From CASFRF01 sp031549345 (GTDB lineage: Bacteria > Verrucomicrobiota > Lentisphaeria > Victivallales > Victivallaceae): a stretch of DNA of 64,000 bases. The stretch covers positions 49,428-113,427 of the forward strand of contig JAVBPY010000015.1 of assembly GCA_031549345.1 (NCBI GenBank). The letters run 5' to 3'. Below the pieces are notes generated by a model. That model was not told where the DNA came from. It saw nothing but the letters and a program-made list of their open reading frames with translations, and did no database searches. Shown here in pieces: positions 24,697 to 32,551 of the stretch. How positions within the stretch are numbered: the stretch's first letter is position 1; each line of letters starts with the position of its first letter. Made by a program: the position numbers and the translations under genes.

Positions 24697-25304
24697 ACAA
24701 GCGCCTCCCAATCCTGCGGCGCATGCCGCAACGGCGCTTCGAGAACGGGAACACTCAGCGCCCCCCACGCCGCGCGTTGCGCCGGGGCCGGAAAAATGCG
24801 GTCCTGCAGACCTACGACAGCCCGCGTAAAGAAGGTTGACTTCACCGCAGGAAAGCCCAAAATATCGCGTTCCAGCGCCCGCAGTTCGCACTGCTGCTGC
24901 GCCGGGTCACGCACGTTTTCCGGCGTATCCGGGCCGAACACGCGTTGATTAAAGCGTTTACGTGCGCTTTCCTCCCCCCACCCTTCGATGGTACCGCGAA
25001 AAACGGCTGGCGCGATGCCGCGTTCGGCGTCGATGGGAAAAAGCGTCCCATTCACTGCGAGCGCATCGCAACACAACGTTCCCGGCAGGACCCGGTGCGC
25101 CGCCCAGACGCCCAGCGACCAGGCGACGACGCGAAACGGACGTTCCGCGGAAAAGTCGTAATCGCACGCCCACGATTCGTAATCCCAGAAGACCACGACT
25201 TCGCGCCCCTGCCGCGCCAAGGTGCGGACCGACTCGGGGGACATGCCCCAGCCGTGGAAGAACAAAACAAGATCATCACCCGCTCCCCACCGCTCAAAGC
25301 GCAT
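24690..25304 (-). CDS. bioG: Pimeloyl-ACP methyl ester esterase BioG
   Basis: A 204-residue alpha/beta hydrolase of the BioG (DUF452) type that cleaves methyl pimeloyl-ACP to end pimelate assembly; it replaces BioH in some bacteria. It shows LVLFFHGWGMSP near the N-terminus (oxyanion strand) and the nucleophile Ser63 in VVAWSLGVWAA; the catalytic Asp and His are expected later in the chain. The ATG at 25304 matches the family start and overlaps the bioF coding end by 11 nt; a start at 25316 is possible. It lies between bioF and bioC with overlaps on both sides, so the three are translationally coupled. Confidence 0.88.
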   Translation of the reverse strand: MRFERWGAGDDLVLFFHGWGMSPESVRTLARQGREVVVFWDYESWACDYDFSAERPFRVVAWSLGVWAAHRVLPGTLCCDALAVNGTLFPIDAERGIAPAVFRGTIEGWGEESARKRFNQRVFGPDTPENVRDPAQQQCELRALERDILGFPAVKSTFFTRAVVGLQDRIFPAPAQRAAWGALSVPVLEAPLRHAPQDWEALVC

Positions 25305-26472
25305 GCGCCACCCCATCAAGCGCCGCGAGAAGCCGCGCAAAATCCTCCTCCTCCAACGCCGCGTTCAAAGAAAAACGGAGGCGGGAACTATTCGACGGAA
25401 CCGTCGGCGGACGGATGGGAAACACCAGAATTCCCCTTTCCTGCAAGCGCGCCGCAAGCGCCACGGTACGCGGAGCGTCCCCCACAAGCAAGGGGATTAC
25501 CTGCGAATCGCCGCATGTGGCGAACCCGAGCGCCGAAAGCTTCGCCCGCAATTGCGCGGAATATACCGCCAACCGCGCCCGGCGCGGCGCGAGCAACGCG
25601 CGGCGTTTCAGAACAAACAAACTCCAACGGAGGATCGCGGGGGGCAGCCCGGTGCTGAAAATCAAGCTCCGCATCCGGTTCACCAGGTATTCCCGCACCT
25701 CCGGCTCCACAATGGCGTAGGCTCCCGTGGAACCCCAGGCCTTGCCAAAGGTCCCCACAAGGATATCGACCTCGTTCATCAGGCCCGCATATTCGGCCAA
25801 ACCGCCGCCCGACGCGCCCAACACGCCGACGGCGTGCGCCTCGTCCACATATAAAATCGAACCGTAGCGTTTTTTCAGTTCGACGATTTTCCGCAGATCA
25901 ACACGGTCGCCGTCCATGCTGAAAATGCTTTCGCATACAATGAAGACCCGCCGCCCCGCATCCGCGCCGCCGGCAAGAAGGCGTTCCAACTGCCCGTAAT
26001 CGTTGTGCGCATAGCGCTTGTACTCCGCATCCAGAAGTCGGAGGCCGTCGATCAGGCTCGCGTGGTTGAGCTTGTCGGAAAGGACCAGATCCCCCTTGCG
26101 CGCCAGCGCCGGGAGAATGCCGATGTTCGCGTGGTAGCCGCTGTTGAACACCAGCGCGGAACGGTTGCCGTACATCCCGGAAAGCTCCGCTTCCAGCATG
26201 GCATACTCCGGCGTGTTGCCGGTAAGAAGGCGCGACGACGCGGCCGACAAGGCCGGCAAATCTTCGGCGTTTTCAAGATAAAATTCTTTTCGCCATGCAA
26301 GGTCGGAAGCGATGCCCAAATAATCGTTCCCCGCGAGGTTGAGGTATTCCTTCCCCTCCCAGCGCGCCCGTCCGGCGGGCAGGTTTTCCACAACGCGCAG
26401 CGTGCGCAAATTCCCGGTGGACTCCAGCGCACGGAGTTCCTCCGCGAGCGAGCGCCGGAAATCATCCGTCAT
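25294..26472 (-). CDS. bioF: 8-amino-7-oxononanoate synthase
   Basis: A 392-residue PLP enzyme that condenses pimeloyl-ACP with alanine in the first ring-forming step of biotin synthesis. Characteristic segments are NYLGIASD-type NDYLGIASD, SRLLTGNTPEYAMLEAEL, FNSGYHANIG, DEAHAVGVLGASGGGL, and the PLP-lysine motif GTFGKAWGSTGA. Length is normal. The ATG follows the bioB stop by 1 nt, with GGAGG 9 nt upstream. Related alpha-oxoamine synthases such as 2-amino-3-ketobutyrate ligase share the fold, but the bioB/bioG/bioC neighbours settle the call. No bioA or bioD lies in the window. Confidence 0.95.
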   Translation of the reverse strand: MTDDFRRSLAEELRALESTGNLRTLRVVENLPAGRARWEGKEYLNLAGNDYLGIASDLAWRKEFYLENAEDLPALSAASSRLLTGNTPEYAMLEAELSGMYGNRSALVFNSGYHANIGILPALARKGDLVLSDKLNHASLIDGLRLLDAEYKRYAHNDYGQLERLLAGGADAGRRVFIVCESIFSMDGDRVDLRKIVELKKRYGSILYVDEAHAVGVLGASGGGLAEYAGLMNEVDILVGTFGKAWGSTGAYAIVEPEVREYLVNRMRSLIFSTGLPPAILRWSLFVLKRRALLAPRRARLAVYSAQLRAKLSALGFATCGDSQVIPLLVGDAPRTVALAARLQERGILVFPIRPPTVPSNSSRLRFSLNAALEEEDFARLLAALDGVAHAL

Positions 26473-26473
26473 T

Positions 26474-27457
26474 TCAAAACGCCTCCAGCTCGGCGATGAA
26501 CGATTGATCGTCCTCCACCTTGCGTCCGCGTGTGGTGAGGTATCCCCCCGTAATCATACTGTTCAATCCCGAAAGCATCAGAAGTCCCTGAAAATCCTTC
26601 ATCCGCGTTTCGCGCCCGGCGGCGAATTTAATCATTTTCATCGGATTGAGGAGCCGAAAAAGGGCAAACGCCTTCGCCGCCTCCGCGGGCGTGATCGAAG
26701 GACGTCCTTCCAATGGCGTTCCAACAATCGGCAGGAGAACGTTCAGAGGGATCCCCTCCACGTCCAGCGCGCGGATCGCCAGCGCCATGTCCACCCGGTC
26801 CGCCCAGCTTTCGCCGAGCCCCAGGATGCCGCCGGTGCAATTGGTTACGCCGAACTCCTGAAGATACCGGATCGTCTGTATTTTATCCTCGATCGCGTGC
26901 GTCGTGGCGATCAAACGGCCATAGGCTTCCGGATTGGTCTGCAAATTCATATTGTAACGCCACGCATGGTGGCTGGCGAGAACCTCCGCGCACGCGCGGC
27001 TCAGGATTCCGATGGAAACACACAGCTTCATCTCCGGGTACCGGCGATGCAGCGCGTCCAATTGTTCGCAAATCGCAAGAAAATCCGGGTCGGCCGGATC
27101 GGTGTAGCCGTAGCCGCTTGTAACATAACCGAACGCGCGGATTCCGGCGTCGTACACCTTCCCCGCCGCTTCAAGGACGTCTTCCAAGGGGAGCAAAGGA
27201 TAACTTTCGATTTCCGTGGAATGGTGCGCCGACTGGGCGCAGAAACGGCAATTCTGCGTGCAAACCCCCGATTTCGCGTTCAGAATCGAACAGGCGCGGA
27301 TCTCCGGCGCAAAACGGTGCCGCACTTTGTTGGCGAGCGAAATCAAGTCCAGAATATCCTCGCCCTGAATTTCATCCGCCAGCGCAAGTGCTTCTTCGCG
27401 CTCCAGCGTTTCACCGTTCAAAACCTTGTAGGCGTTCTCAACAAGCGGATGCAGCAT
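26474..27457 (-). CDS. bioB: Biotin synthase (radical SAM)
   Basis: A 327-residue radical-SAM enzyme that inserts sulfur into dethiobiotin. The 4Fe-4S cluster motif is Cys66, Cys70, Cys73 (GVCTQNCRFCAQS). Further BioB segments are SGYGYTDPAD, the YNMNLQTNPEAYGRL region and GILGLGESWADRVDMA. The ATG at 27457 is chosen because GGAGG lies 6-10 nt upstream and BioB homology starts there; it overlaps the end of the small membrane protein gene by 20 nt. It is the third gene of the dapA-initiated operon. Confidence 0.96.
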   Translation of the reverse strand: MLHPLVENAYKVLNGETLEREEALALADEIQGEDILDLISLANKVRHRFAPEIRACSILNAKSGVCTQNCRFCAQSAHHSTEIESYPLLPLEDVLEAAGKVYDAGIRAFGYVTSGYGYTDPADPDFLAICEQLDALHRRYPEMKLCVSIGILSRACAEVLASHHAWRYNMNLQTNPEAYGRLIATTHAIEDKIQTIRYLQEFGVTNCTGGILGLGESWADRVDMALAIRALDVEGIPLNVLLPIVGTPLEGRPSITPAEAAKAFALFRLLNPMKMIKFAAGRETRMKDFQGLLMLSGLNSMITGGYLTTRGRKVEDDQSFIAELEAF

Positions 27458-27716
27458 GCTGATTCCTCCGTTGAAAATAAAGCACCAACGCGAGGTCCAC
27501 CGCGACAAGGAGCGCGTTCAGAATGTACAGCCCGAGCACCCAATTGACATCGTGGTTCACCACCTTGTTGGCGATGCCGCAAAAATAACCGATCAACACC
27601 AGCCATAAAAAAATCACGCTTTTCCCCACAGGATTCTTCGTCTGCCAGGTTTTAATGATCGCCACCGGCCAGCTCGCCCCGAAACAAAGGAGCATCCCCG
27701 CTTCAAATAAACTCAT
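27438..27716 (-). CDS. Small PQ-loop/SemiSWEET-like membrane protein
   Basis: A 92-residue protein with about three membrane helices. The first half (FGASWPVAIIKTWQTKNPVG, then KSVIFLWLVLIGYFCGI) resembles a single PQ-loop or SemiSWEET triple-helix repeat, with a proline in helix 1 and a Thr-Lys-Asn loop. The proteins I recall of this pattern are mostly uncharacterised. AAGGAG is 9 nt before the ATG and overlaps the dapA end region. It sits between dapA and bioB and overlaps bioB by 20 nt, so it is expressed with the biotin genes. A transport role for a biotin precursor or sugar would be speculation. Confidence 0.7.
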   Translation of the reverse strand: MSLFEAGMLLCFGASWPVAIIKTWQTKNPVGKSVIFLWLVLIGYFCGIANKVVNHDVNWVLGLYILNALLVAVDLALVLYFQRRNQHAASAC

Positions 27717-27729
27717 GACGTTAAACTCC

Positions 27730-28599
27730 TTACTTCAGCAGGCCGCAAGCCCGCAAGGAAGCGGTGAGCTTCTCGCGGTTCGCCGCGCCGAGTTCGCAGA
27801 GGGGAAGGCGGTACTCTTCTTCGATCCACCCGGTCATCGCCAGCGCGGCCTTGATCGGAATCGGGTTGGTTTCGATGAATTGGTCGCGGAAAAGCGGATA
27901 AAAGCGGTTGTGGATTTCCATCGCCTTCTTCACGTCGCCCGCGGCGAAAGCGGCCACCATTTCGGCCATTTCACGCGGAATGATGTTGCTCGCCACGCTG
28001 ACGACGCCCGTTGCGCCGACGGCCATCATCGGCAGCGTGAGCGCGTCGTCGCCGCTTAAAACAGTGATGTCGCACAGAGCATGAATCGCGGAAACGCGTT
28101 CGGCGCTCCCCGCCGCTTCCTTGACCGCCTGTACCATCGGGTGCGCGGCCAGGCGCGCCACGGTCGACTCGGCGATGGCGACCCCGGAGCGCCCCGGAAC
28201 ATTGTAGAGCATCACGGGAAGACCCACGTCGGCCACGGCGCTGAAATGGCGGTAGATGCCTTCCTGCGTGGGCTTGTTGTAGTACGGGGTTACCTGCAAT
28301 GTCGCATCGGCGCCGAGTTCTTTGGCGGCGCGCGTGAGTTCAATGGCTTCATGGGTGGAGTTCGCGCCGGTTCCGGCGACGACCTGGCAGCGGCGGCGCG
28401 CGTGTTCGATCACCGTTTCGATCACCCGTAAATGTTCCGAGCACGAGAGCGTGGGGGATTCTCCGGTGGTCCCCACGGGGACGATTCCGGCAACGCCACC
28501 GGCGATCTGCGCATCCACCAACTTGCGAAGACGCGGATAATCGACCTCATTATGGCTGAACGGAGTAACGATCGCCGTGTATACGCCTTGGAATTGCAT
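27730..28599 (-). CDS. dapA: 4-hydroxy-tetrahydrodipicolinate synthase
   Basis: A 289-residue (beta/alpha)8 lyase that condenses pyruvate with aspartate semialdehyde, the branch step to meso-diaminopimelate and lysine. Visible motifs are GVYTAIVTPF, GTTGESPTLS, the tyrosine loop VTPYYNKPTQEGIYRHF, and LYNVPGRSGV. The ATG at 28599 has GGAGAG upstream; a longer in-frame start at 28629 would cut into the leader. It is the first gene of a minus-strand unit that continues after 13 nt with the small membrane protein gene and bioB-F-G-C. The promoter is predicted at 28637-28665. Confidence 0.95.
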   Translation of the reverse strand: MQFQGVYTAIVTPFSHNEVDYPRLRKLVDAQIAGGVAGIVPVGTTGESPTLSCSEHLRVIETVIEHARRRCQVVAGTGANSTHEAIELTRAAKELGADATLQVTPYYNKPTQEGIYRHFSAVADVGLPVMLYNVPGRSGVAIAESTVARLAAHPMVQAVKEAAGSAERVSAIHALCDITVLSGDDALTLPMMAVGATGVVSVASNIIPREMAEMVAAFAAGDVKKAMEIHNRFYPLFRDQFIETNPIPIKAALAMTGWIEEEYRLPLCELGAANREKLTASLRACGLLK

Positions 28600-28636
28600 A
28601 AGAACTCTCCTTCGGTTTTTCAATTTCACACCCTAT

Positions 28637-28665
28637 ACAATACCACCTTAATCGGCACTTTTCAA
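28637..28665 (-). promoter_or_regulatory. Candidate promoter of the dapA-bio operon
   Basis: Minus strand: TTGAAA (28665-28660), 17 nt, TATTGT (28642-28637). The predicted leader before dapA is about 30 nt and contains GGAGAG. I see no BirA-like operator. Confidence 0.55.
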
Positions 28666-28732
28666 TCCTCCGTGCCTTGAATTAACACAAAATGGAGTTA
28701 CCTTAACTAAAATTAGCAGGAGGGCGATTGCC

Positions 28733-29269
28733 ATGAAAAAAACAGTAACAAGAATCGGTTGCGCCGCGCTGGCGTTGCTGCTCTGCGGCTGCGTAAGTTT
28801 TAAATACGAGGGCGAGGCGGAAACTCCGCTCCCGAAGGCCCGCATTTACGAAGACGCGTCGAAAATCACAACGCCGCACCGCGTCATCGGCCGCGCCGTT
28901 GTTTCCGGGGATTACCAGAACATCTCCTTCGACAAACTGAAAGAACGGCTGCTGGAAGAAGCGGCCGCACGCGGCGCGGACGCCGTCCTGATTACCACCA
29001 ACCAGGTTGTCCCGCGCGACAGCTCCATCGAAGTAACCGGCGTTCACACCGCCTTCATGGGAACCGGTCGTTCCGACAGCGGCAATTTGAACCAGATTTC
29101 GCGCGATTTCGACGAAGGCGGCTACGGCGAGGCGGAAATTTTCAAGAAAAACAAGCCCACCCCGAACACGCACCCGACAACGTCGTACCGGCGGGTGCTC
29201 CGCGCCGATTTCATTCGTCTTGATCCGGCTCCGCAGGAAGCTCCGCCGAAAGCGGATACACCCCGATAA
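28733..29269 (+). CDS. Small lipoprotein of unknown function
   Basis: A 178-residue protein with a classic lipoprotein signal: basic N-terminus MKKTVTR, hydrophobic core, and lipobox LLCGC with Cys at about 21. The middle part (HRVIGRAVVSGDYQNISFDKL) and RLLEEAAARGADAVLITTNQ resemble the small heavy-metal-binding-like or YbjQ/DUF4156-type fold, in which a repeated gxAlitGddAd.. element occurs. I cannot assign a function. AGGAGG is 9 nt before the ATG. The last 59 nt of the gene are shared, on the opposite strand, with the end of rsmI; the Pro/Ala-rich C-terminal tail of the lipoprotein is encoded there. Confidence 0.78.
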   Translation: MKKTVTRIGCAALALLLCGCVSFKYEGEAETPLPKARIYEDASKITTPHRVIGRAVVSGDYQNISFDKLKERLLEEAAARGADAVLITTNQVVPRDSSIEVTGVHTAFMGTGRSDSGNLNQISRDFDEGGYGEAEIFKKNKPTPNTHPTTSYRRVLRADFIRLDPAPQEAPPKADTPR

Positions 29270-29915
29270 CATACTCGCCGCGTCCCGCGCCCGGAATCCG
29301 CGCGGCGAGTTCCGCGGCGCTCCCACGAAGAATTTCCTCATGTGCCTTGGTCGCTTCGCGGACAATGGAGAGGGAAACATCCGGCGCGATTTCCGCGATT
29401 TCCGCAATGGTTTTCCCGATCCGGTGCGGGGACTCGAAGAAAAACGCCGTCATCCCCCCCGCGAGAAGCCCTTCGAGAAACTTCCGTTTCCGCCCCGATT
29501 TGACCGGGGCGAAGCCGTGGAAGGAGAATTTATCCACCGGCAATCCGGCGGCTGTCGCGGCGAAAGTGAGCGCGGAAACACCGGGAATTACAACCGGTTC
29601 GATCCCCGCACGGACCGCTTCGCGCACAAGCAGGAAGCCGGGGTCGGCGATGGCGGGCGTACCCGCGTCGGAAACAACCGCGACATTTTCCCCGCCGCGC
29701 ACACGCTCCAGCAAAGACTCGGTCGCCGCGTGTTCGTTGAACGCATGATAGCTCACAAGACGGGTATGGATATCGAAATGCGTGAGGAGCTGCCGGGTGC
29801 GCCGGGTATCCTCCGCCGCGACAAGATCGGCGGAGCGGAGTGTTTCCAACGCCCGGAGGGTGATGTCCTCCAGGTTGCCGATGGGGGTGCTGATTAAAAA
29901 CAATTTGCCTTCCAC
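29211..29915 (-). CDS. rsmI: 16S rRNA (cytidine(1402)-2'-O)-methyltransferase
   Basis: A 234-residue tetrapyrrole-methylase-fold enzyme that 2'-O-methylates C1402 in the ribosomal decoding centre. It begins GKLFLISTPIGNLEDITLRA and continues VAAEDTRRTRQLL, VSDAGTPAIADPGFLLV and VIPGVSALTFAA, all RsmI hallmarks. I choose the GTG at 29915 because AAGG lies 8 nt upstream and the family starts at this point; an ATG at 29984 would add 23 unconserved residues and enter the promoter of the divergent gene. The 3' end overlaps the lipoprotein gene by 59 nt tail to tail. Confidence 0.94.
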   Translation of the reverse strand: MEGKLFLISTPIGNLEDITLRALETLRSADLVAAEDTRRTRQLLTHFDIHTRLVSYHAFNEHAATESLLERVRGGENVAVVSDAGTPAIADPGFLLVREAVRAGIEPVVIPGVSALTFAATAAGLPVDKFSFHGFAPVKSGRKRKFLEGLLAGGMTAFFFESPHRIGKTIAEIAEIAPDVSLSIVREATKAHEEILRGSAAELAARIPGAGRGEYVIGVYPLSAELPAEPDQDE

Positions 29916-29948
29916 AACAATAACCTTGAATCCTTTCCGCAATCGTAC

Positions 29949-29977
29949 TGGAAAAAATGTGATGCACGGTGTAAAAT
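29949..29977 (+). promoter_or_regulatory. Candidate promoter of the rluB-nagA unit
   Basis: TGGAAA (29949-29954), 17 nt, TAAAAT (29972-29977). A dyad GTGATG (29959-29964) / CATCAC (29979-29984), separated by 14 nt, brackets the -10 and could be an operator. Confidence 0.45.
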
Positions 29978-30008
29978 ACATCACTTCAACAAAAAGGCAA
30001 CCACATTC

Positions 30009-30731
30009 ATGGAAGAAAGACTGACCAAGTTCCTGAGCCTTGCGGGCGTCGCCTCACGACGCGGCGCGGATGAACTTGTGGCGGCGGGGCGCGTCGCCGT
30101 CAATGGCGCCCCGCCCACCGGCCCGGGGATGCGCATTACGGAAAACGACCGCGTAACGCTGGATGGGCGCCCCGTCGTCGTCCCGTGCGAACGCAAGCTC
30201 TACTACATTCTTCACAAGCCGCGCGGCTATGTTACAAGCAACGCCGATCCGCACGCGACGAAACTCGCCCGTTCCCTGGTCCCCGCGACGGAACGCTTGT
30301 TCGCCGCCGGACGTTTGGACAAAGACAGCGAAGGGCTCCTCCTTTTTTCCAACGACGGCGACCTTGTTCACGCCCTGACCCACCCCCGGTTCGGCACGCG
30401 CAAGGAATACCATGTAACCACCCGTACCCCCCTCCCCCCGGAAGCGCCGCGCCGCCTTTGCGAGGGGATCGAAGACGCGGGCGAACGCCTCCGCGCCCTC
30501 CGCGTGGAGGAGCTTTCCCCGCAAAAATACCGTTTTGTCCTGAACGAGGGAAAAAACCGCGAAATACGCCGCATGGTCGAAGCCGTCGGGGGCGTCGTCG
30601 CACGCCTGAAACGGGTCGCGATGGGGGGCGTACGCCTCGGAACCCTCCCTGTCGGTGCCTGCCGTACCCTGACGCAGGAGGAAATCGCCCTCCTCCGGAA
30701 AAACCTCGACACAAAACAGGAAAAGGAATAA
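30009..30731 (+). CDS. rluB: Pseudouridine synthase, RsuA/RluB family
   Basis: A 240-residue rRNA pseudouridine synthase. The N-terminal S4 RNA-binding domain (about 3-50) has LTKFLSLAGVASRRGADELV. The catalytic domain has YYILHKPRGYVTS and the active-site Asp motif RLFAAGRLDKDSEGLLLFSNDGD, followed by EGKNREIRRMVEAVGG. The RluB assignment (23S U2605) rather than RsuA or RluF is inferred from overall pattern and is not certain. It is divergent from rsmI and separated from nagA by 6 nt, so the two share a transcript. Confidence 0.88.
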   Translation: MEERLTKFLSLAGVASRRGADELVAAGRVAVNGAPPTGPGMRITENDRVTLDGRPVVVPCERKLYYILHKPRGYVTSNADPHATKLARSLVPATERLFAAGRLDKDSEGLLLFSNDGDLVHALTHPRFGTRKEYHVTTRTPLPPEAPRRLCEGIEDAGERLRALRVEELSPQKYRFVLNEGKNREIRRMVEAVGGVVARLKRVAMGGVRLGTLPVGACRTLTQEEIALLRKNLDTKQEKE

Positions 30732-30737
30732 AATCCC

Positions 30738-31889
30738 ATGCAATCCCTTCTTCTTGAAAACATTCAAATCATAACCCCGGACCGCAAGGTTGAATGGGGG
30801 GCGCTTCACATTGCCAATGGAAAAATCGCGGGGGTTCTCTCCGCCGGGGCCCCCCTCCCCGATTGCGACCGTACGCTCGACGGCGGTGGGCTCCGCGCCT
30901 TCCCCGGCCTGATCGATGTTCACACGCACGGGGCCATGGGGCACGATTGTTCCGATGGCGATGCGGAAGGCATGGCCGCTTTCGCCCATGCCAAGCTCGC
31001 CGAAGGAGTTACAAGCTTCCTCCCCACCACCGTTACCCTTTCGCGCGACGCCCTCCGGCGGGCGATGCGGACCATCGCCGCCACCCCGCGCGGCGGAGCA
31101 AAAATTCCCGGCGTCCACCTGGAGGGCCCGTTCATCCATCCCGCATGCGCGGGGGCCCAGGCGGCGGAGCACGCCATTCCTTTCGATAGCGGGCTTGTCC
31201 GCGAAATGCACGCGCTTTTCCCGATCCTGAAAATCTCCTTTGCGCCGGAGCTTCCCGGCGCGGAAGAATTCACCCGCGAAGTGCTCAAACTCGGCATCAC
31301 CCCCTCGGCGGCGCACAGCAACGCCACCTACGCCGAATTCGCCCGCTGCCACGCCGCTGGACTGCGCGACATGACCCACTTCGGCAACCGCATGTCCCCC
31401 TTGCACCACCGGGACATCGGGCTGGTCGGCGCGGGAATGCTGCACCGGGATATTTATCTGGAATTGATTTGCGATAATCTCCATCTCGCCCCGGAGATGC
31501 TGCAACTCCTATTTCAAACCAAAGACATCGGCCATCTGATCCTTATCACCGACTCCATGCGCGCCTCCGGCATGCCGGATGGCGACTATACCCTGGGCGG
31601 ACTCCCCGTCCGCCGCGCTTCCGGCGCGGCACGCACCCCGGATGGCGCCCTCGCCGGGAGCGTGCTTACCATGAACCGCGCCCTCGCCAATGTGGAAACC
31701 CTGACCCGCCTCCCCCTGCCGGAGCTGGCGCGGATCGGCAGTTTGAACGCCGCCGTTTCGCTCGGCCTCGAAGGATTGGGGCGGCTCGAAGCGGGTTATT
31801 GCGCCGACATTGTCCTCTTTGAGGACGACTTCACCGTGAACACCGTTATTCTGAATGGTGAAATTGCAGCAACAAATCCAATGCGATAG
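30738..31889 (+). CDS. nagA: N-acetylglucosamine-6-phosphate deacetylase
   Basis: A 383-residue amidohydrolase that deacetylates GlcNAc-6-phosphate during amino-sugar and peptidoglycan recycling. It has the metal-binding HxH motif in GLIDVHTHGAMGHD, the catalytic-site HLEGPFIHPACAGAQ, HSNATYAEF, THFGNRMSPLHHRD, and TDSMRASGMPDGDY with the catalytic Asp. Length is normal for the family. It lies 6 nt after the pseudouridine synthase gene, an unusual pairing that may be simply economical. The usual partner nagB is not seen in the window. Confidence 0.95.
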   Translation: MQSLLLENIQIITPDRKVEWGALHIANGKIAGVLSAGAPLPDCDRTLDGGGLRAFPGLIDVHTHGAMGHDCSDGDAEGMAAFAHAKLAEGVTSFLPTTVTLSRDALRRAMRTIAATPRGGAKIPGVHLEGPFIHPACAGAQAAEHAIPFDSGLVREMHALFPILKISFAPELPGAEEFTREVLKLGITPSAAHSNATYAEFARCHAAGLRDMTHFGNRMSPLHHRDIGLVGAGMLHRDIYLELICDNLHLAPEMLQLLFQTKDIGHLILITDSMRASGMPDGDYTLGGLPVRRASGAARTPDGALAGSVLTMNRALANVETLTRLPLPELARIGSLNAAVSLGLEGLGRLEAGYCADIVLFEDDFTVNTVILNGEIAATNPMR

Positions 31890-31942
31890 AACACCGGCGG
31901 GGGCGGCGCCATGCGCGGAATCCAACGGGGCGAAGCCGTAGA

Positions 31943-32374
31943 CTATCGCTTGCGCTCAAAGACATTTTGAGCTTGCGTGGCGGCATTTGCGGCGAGGCGC
32001 TCAAAGATATCGCGTTCGATTTGCGTCATTCCGGCGGTAATGAGTGCGTGACAGCGTTCGATGACCGCTTCGATCCGCGGAACGAGCTCGAGGGCTTTAT
32101 CCGTGGCGTGGAGCCGGAAGTTGCGGCGGTCGGATTCGTCGACCTCACGGGTAATGAATCCGCTGTCGAGGAGTTGGCGCACGATGACGGCTGTGGTGCT
32201 TTTACTGATCATGAGTTCTTCCGAAAGCTTTTCCTGGGAGATGCCGTCCCGCTCCACAATTCCCATGATGAACGGGAACTGTCCCATGGTAATATGCAAC
32301 CTCCGCAGTTCCCGCGCATAAAACGTGTGGGTACGGCGGCTGATCTTATAGATATCCAGCGTCAGAGCACTCAT
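31943..32374 (-). CDS. MarR family transcriptional regulator
   Basis: A 143-residue winged-helix repressor-type protein: helical dimerisation segments at both ends around a central wHTH (ITMGQFPFIMGIVERDGISQ, SEELMISKSTTAVIVRQLLD) and the beta-wing VDESDRRNFRLHAT, the MarR signature DxR region. The ATG at 32374 has GGGAG upstream; the frame is open further back but would run through its own promoter. It is divergent from the RND efflux pair, the classic arrangement for a MarR regulator controlling a pump. The ligand is unknown. Confidence 0.92.
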   Translation of the reverse strand: MSALTLDIYKISRRTHTFYARELRRLHITMGQFPFIMGIVERDGISQEKLSEELMISKSTTAVIVRQLLDSGFITREVDESDRRNFRLHATDKALELVPRIEAVIERCHALITAGMTQIERDIFERLAANAATQAQNVFERKR

Positions 32375-32393
32375 TGAAACTCCCGATAAAAAT

Positions 32394-32407
32394 GTTCGAT
32401 ACAGAAC
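32394..32407. promoter_or_regulatory. Inverted repeat GTTC-N6-GAAC near marR-type gene
   Basis: GTTC (32394-32397) and GAAC (32404-32407) form a short dyad in the leader of the MarR gene. It is a possible operator site, but such short dyads occur by chance. Confidence 0.3.
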
Positions 32408-32424
32408 TATTATGCCACGCTCAC

Positions 32425-32452
32425 AATATAGCCCATTATTGGCAAGTTTCAA
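32425..32452 (-). promoter_or_regulatory. Candidate promoter of the MarR regulator gene
   Basis: Minus strand: TTGAAA (32452-32447), 16 nt, TATATT (32430-32425), with GC before the -10. It lies back to back with the efflux promoter at 32482. Confidence 0.5.
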
Positions 32453-32481
32453 CATAAAAATCGATTTTCTTGCACTTTTCC

Positions 32482-32510
32482 TTGATTTTTTATGAATGAA
32501 AAGCTATAGT
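32482..32510 (+). promoter_or_regulatory. Candidate promoter of the RND efflux operon
   Basis: TTGATT (32482-32487), 17 nt, TATAGT (32505-32510), again with GC before the -10 hexamer. An overlapping TATAAT (32510-32515) is an alternative -10. Confidence 0.55.
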
Positions 32511-32551
32511 ATAATCGTTCGCAACAGAACCAATCAAGAAAGATTCCGATC

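Noticed and set aside
24697..24891. Upstream extension of bioC to 24891
   Set aside because: The extra 65 codons are another frame of bioG; BioC homology starts at 24696.
23956..28732. BirA-type or other biotin operator before dapA or bioB
   Set aside because: No long TTGTAAACC-like dyad is present in the dapA leader, and there is no gap before bioB.
29916..29984. ATG at 29984 for rsmI
   Set aside because: RsmI homology starts at the GTG at 29915, which has AAGG at good spacing. The longer form would run through the promoter of the divergent gene.
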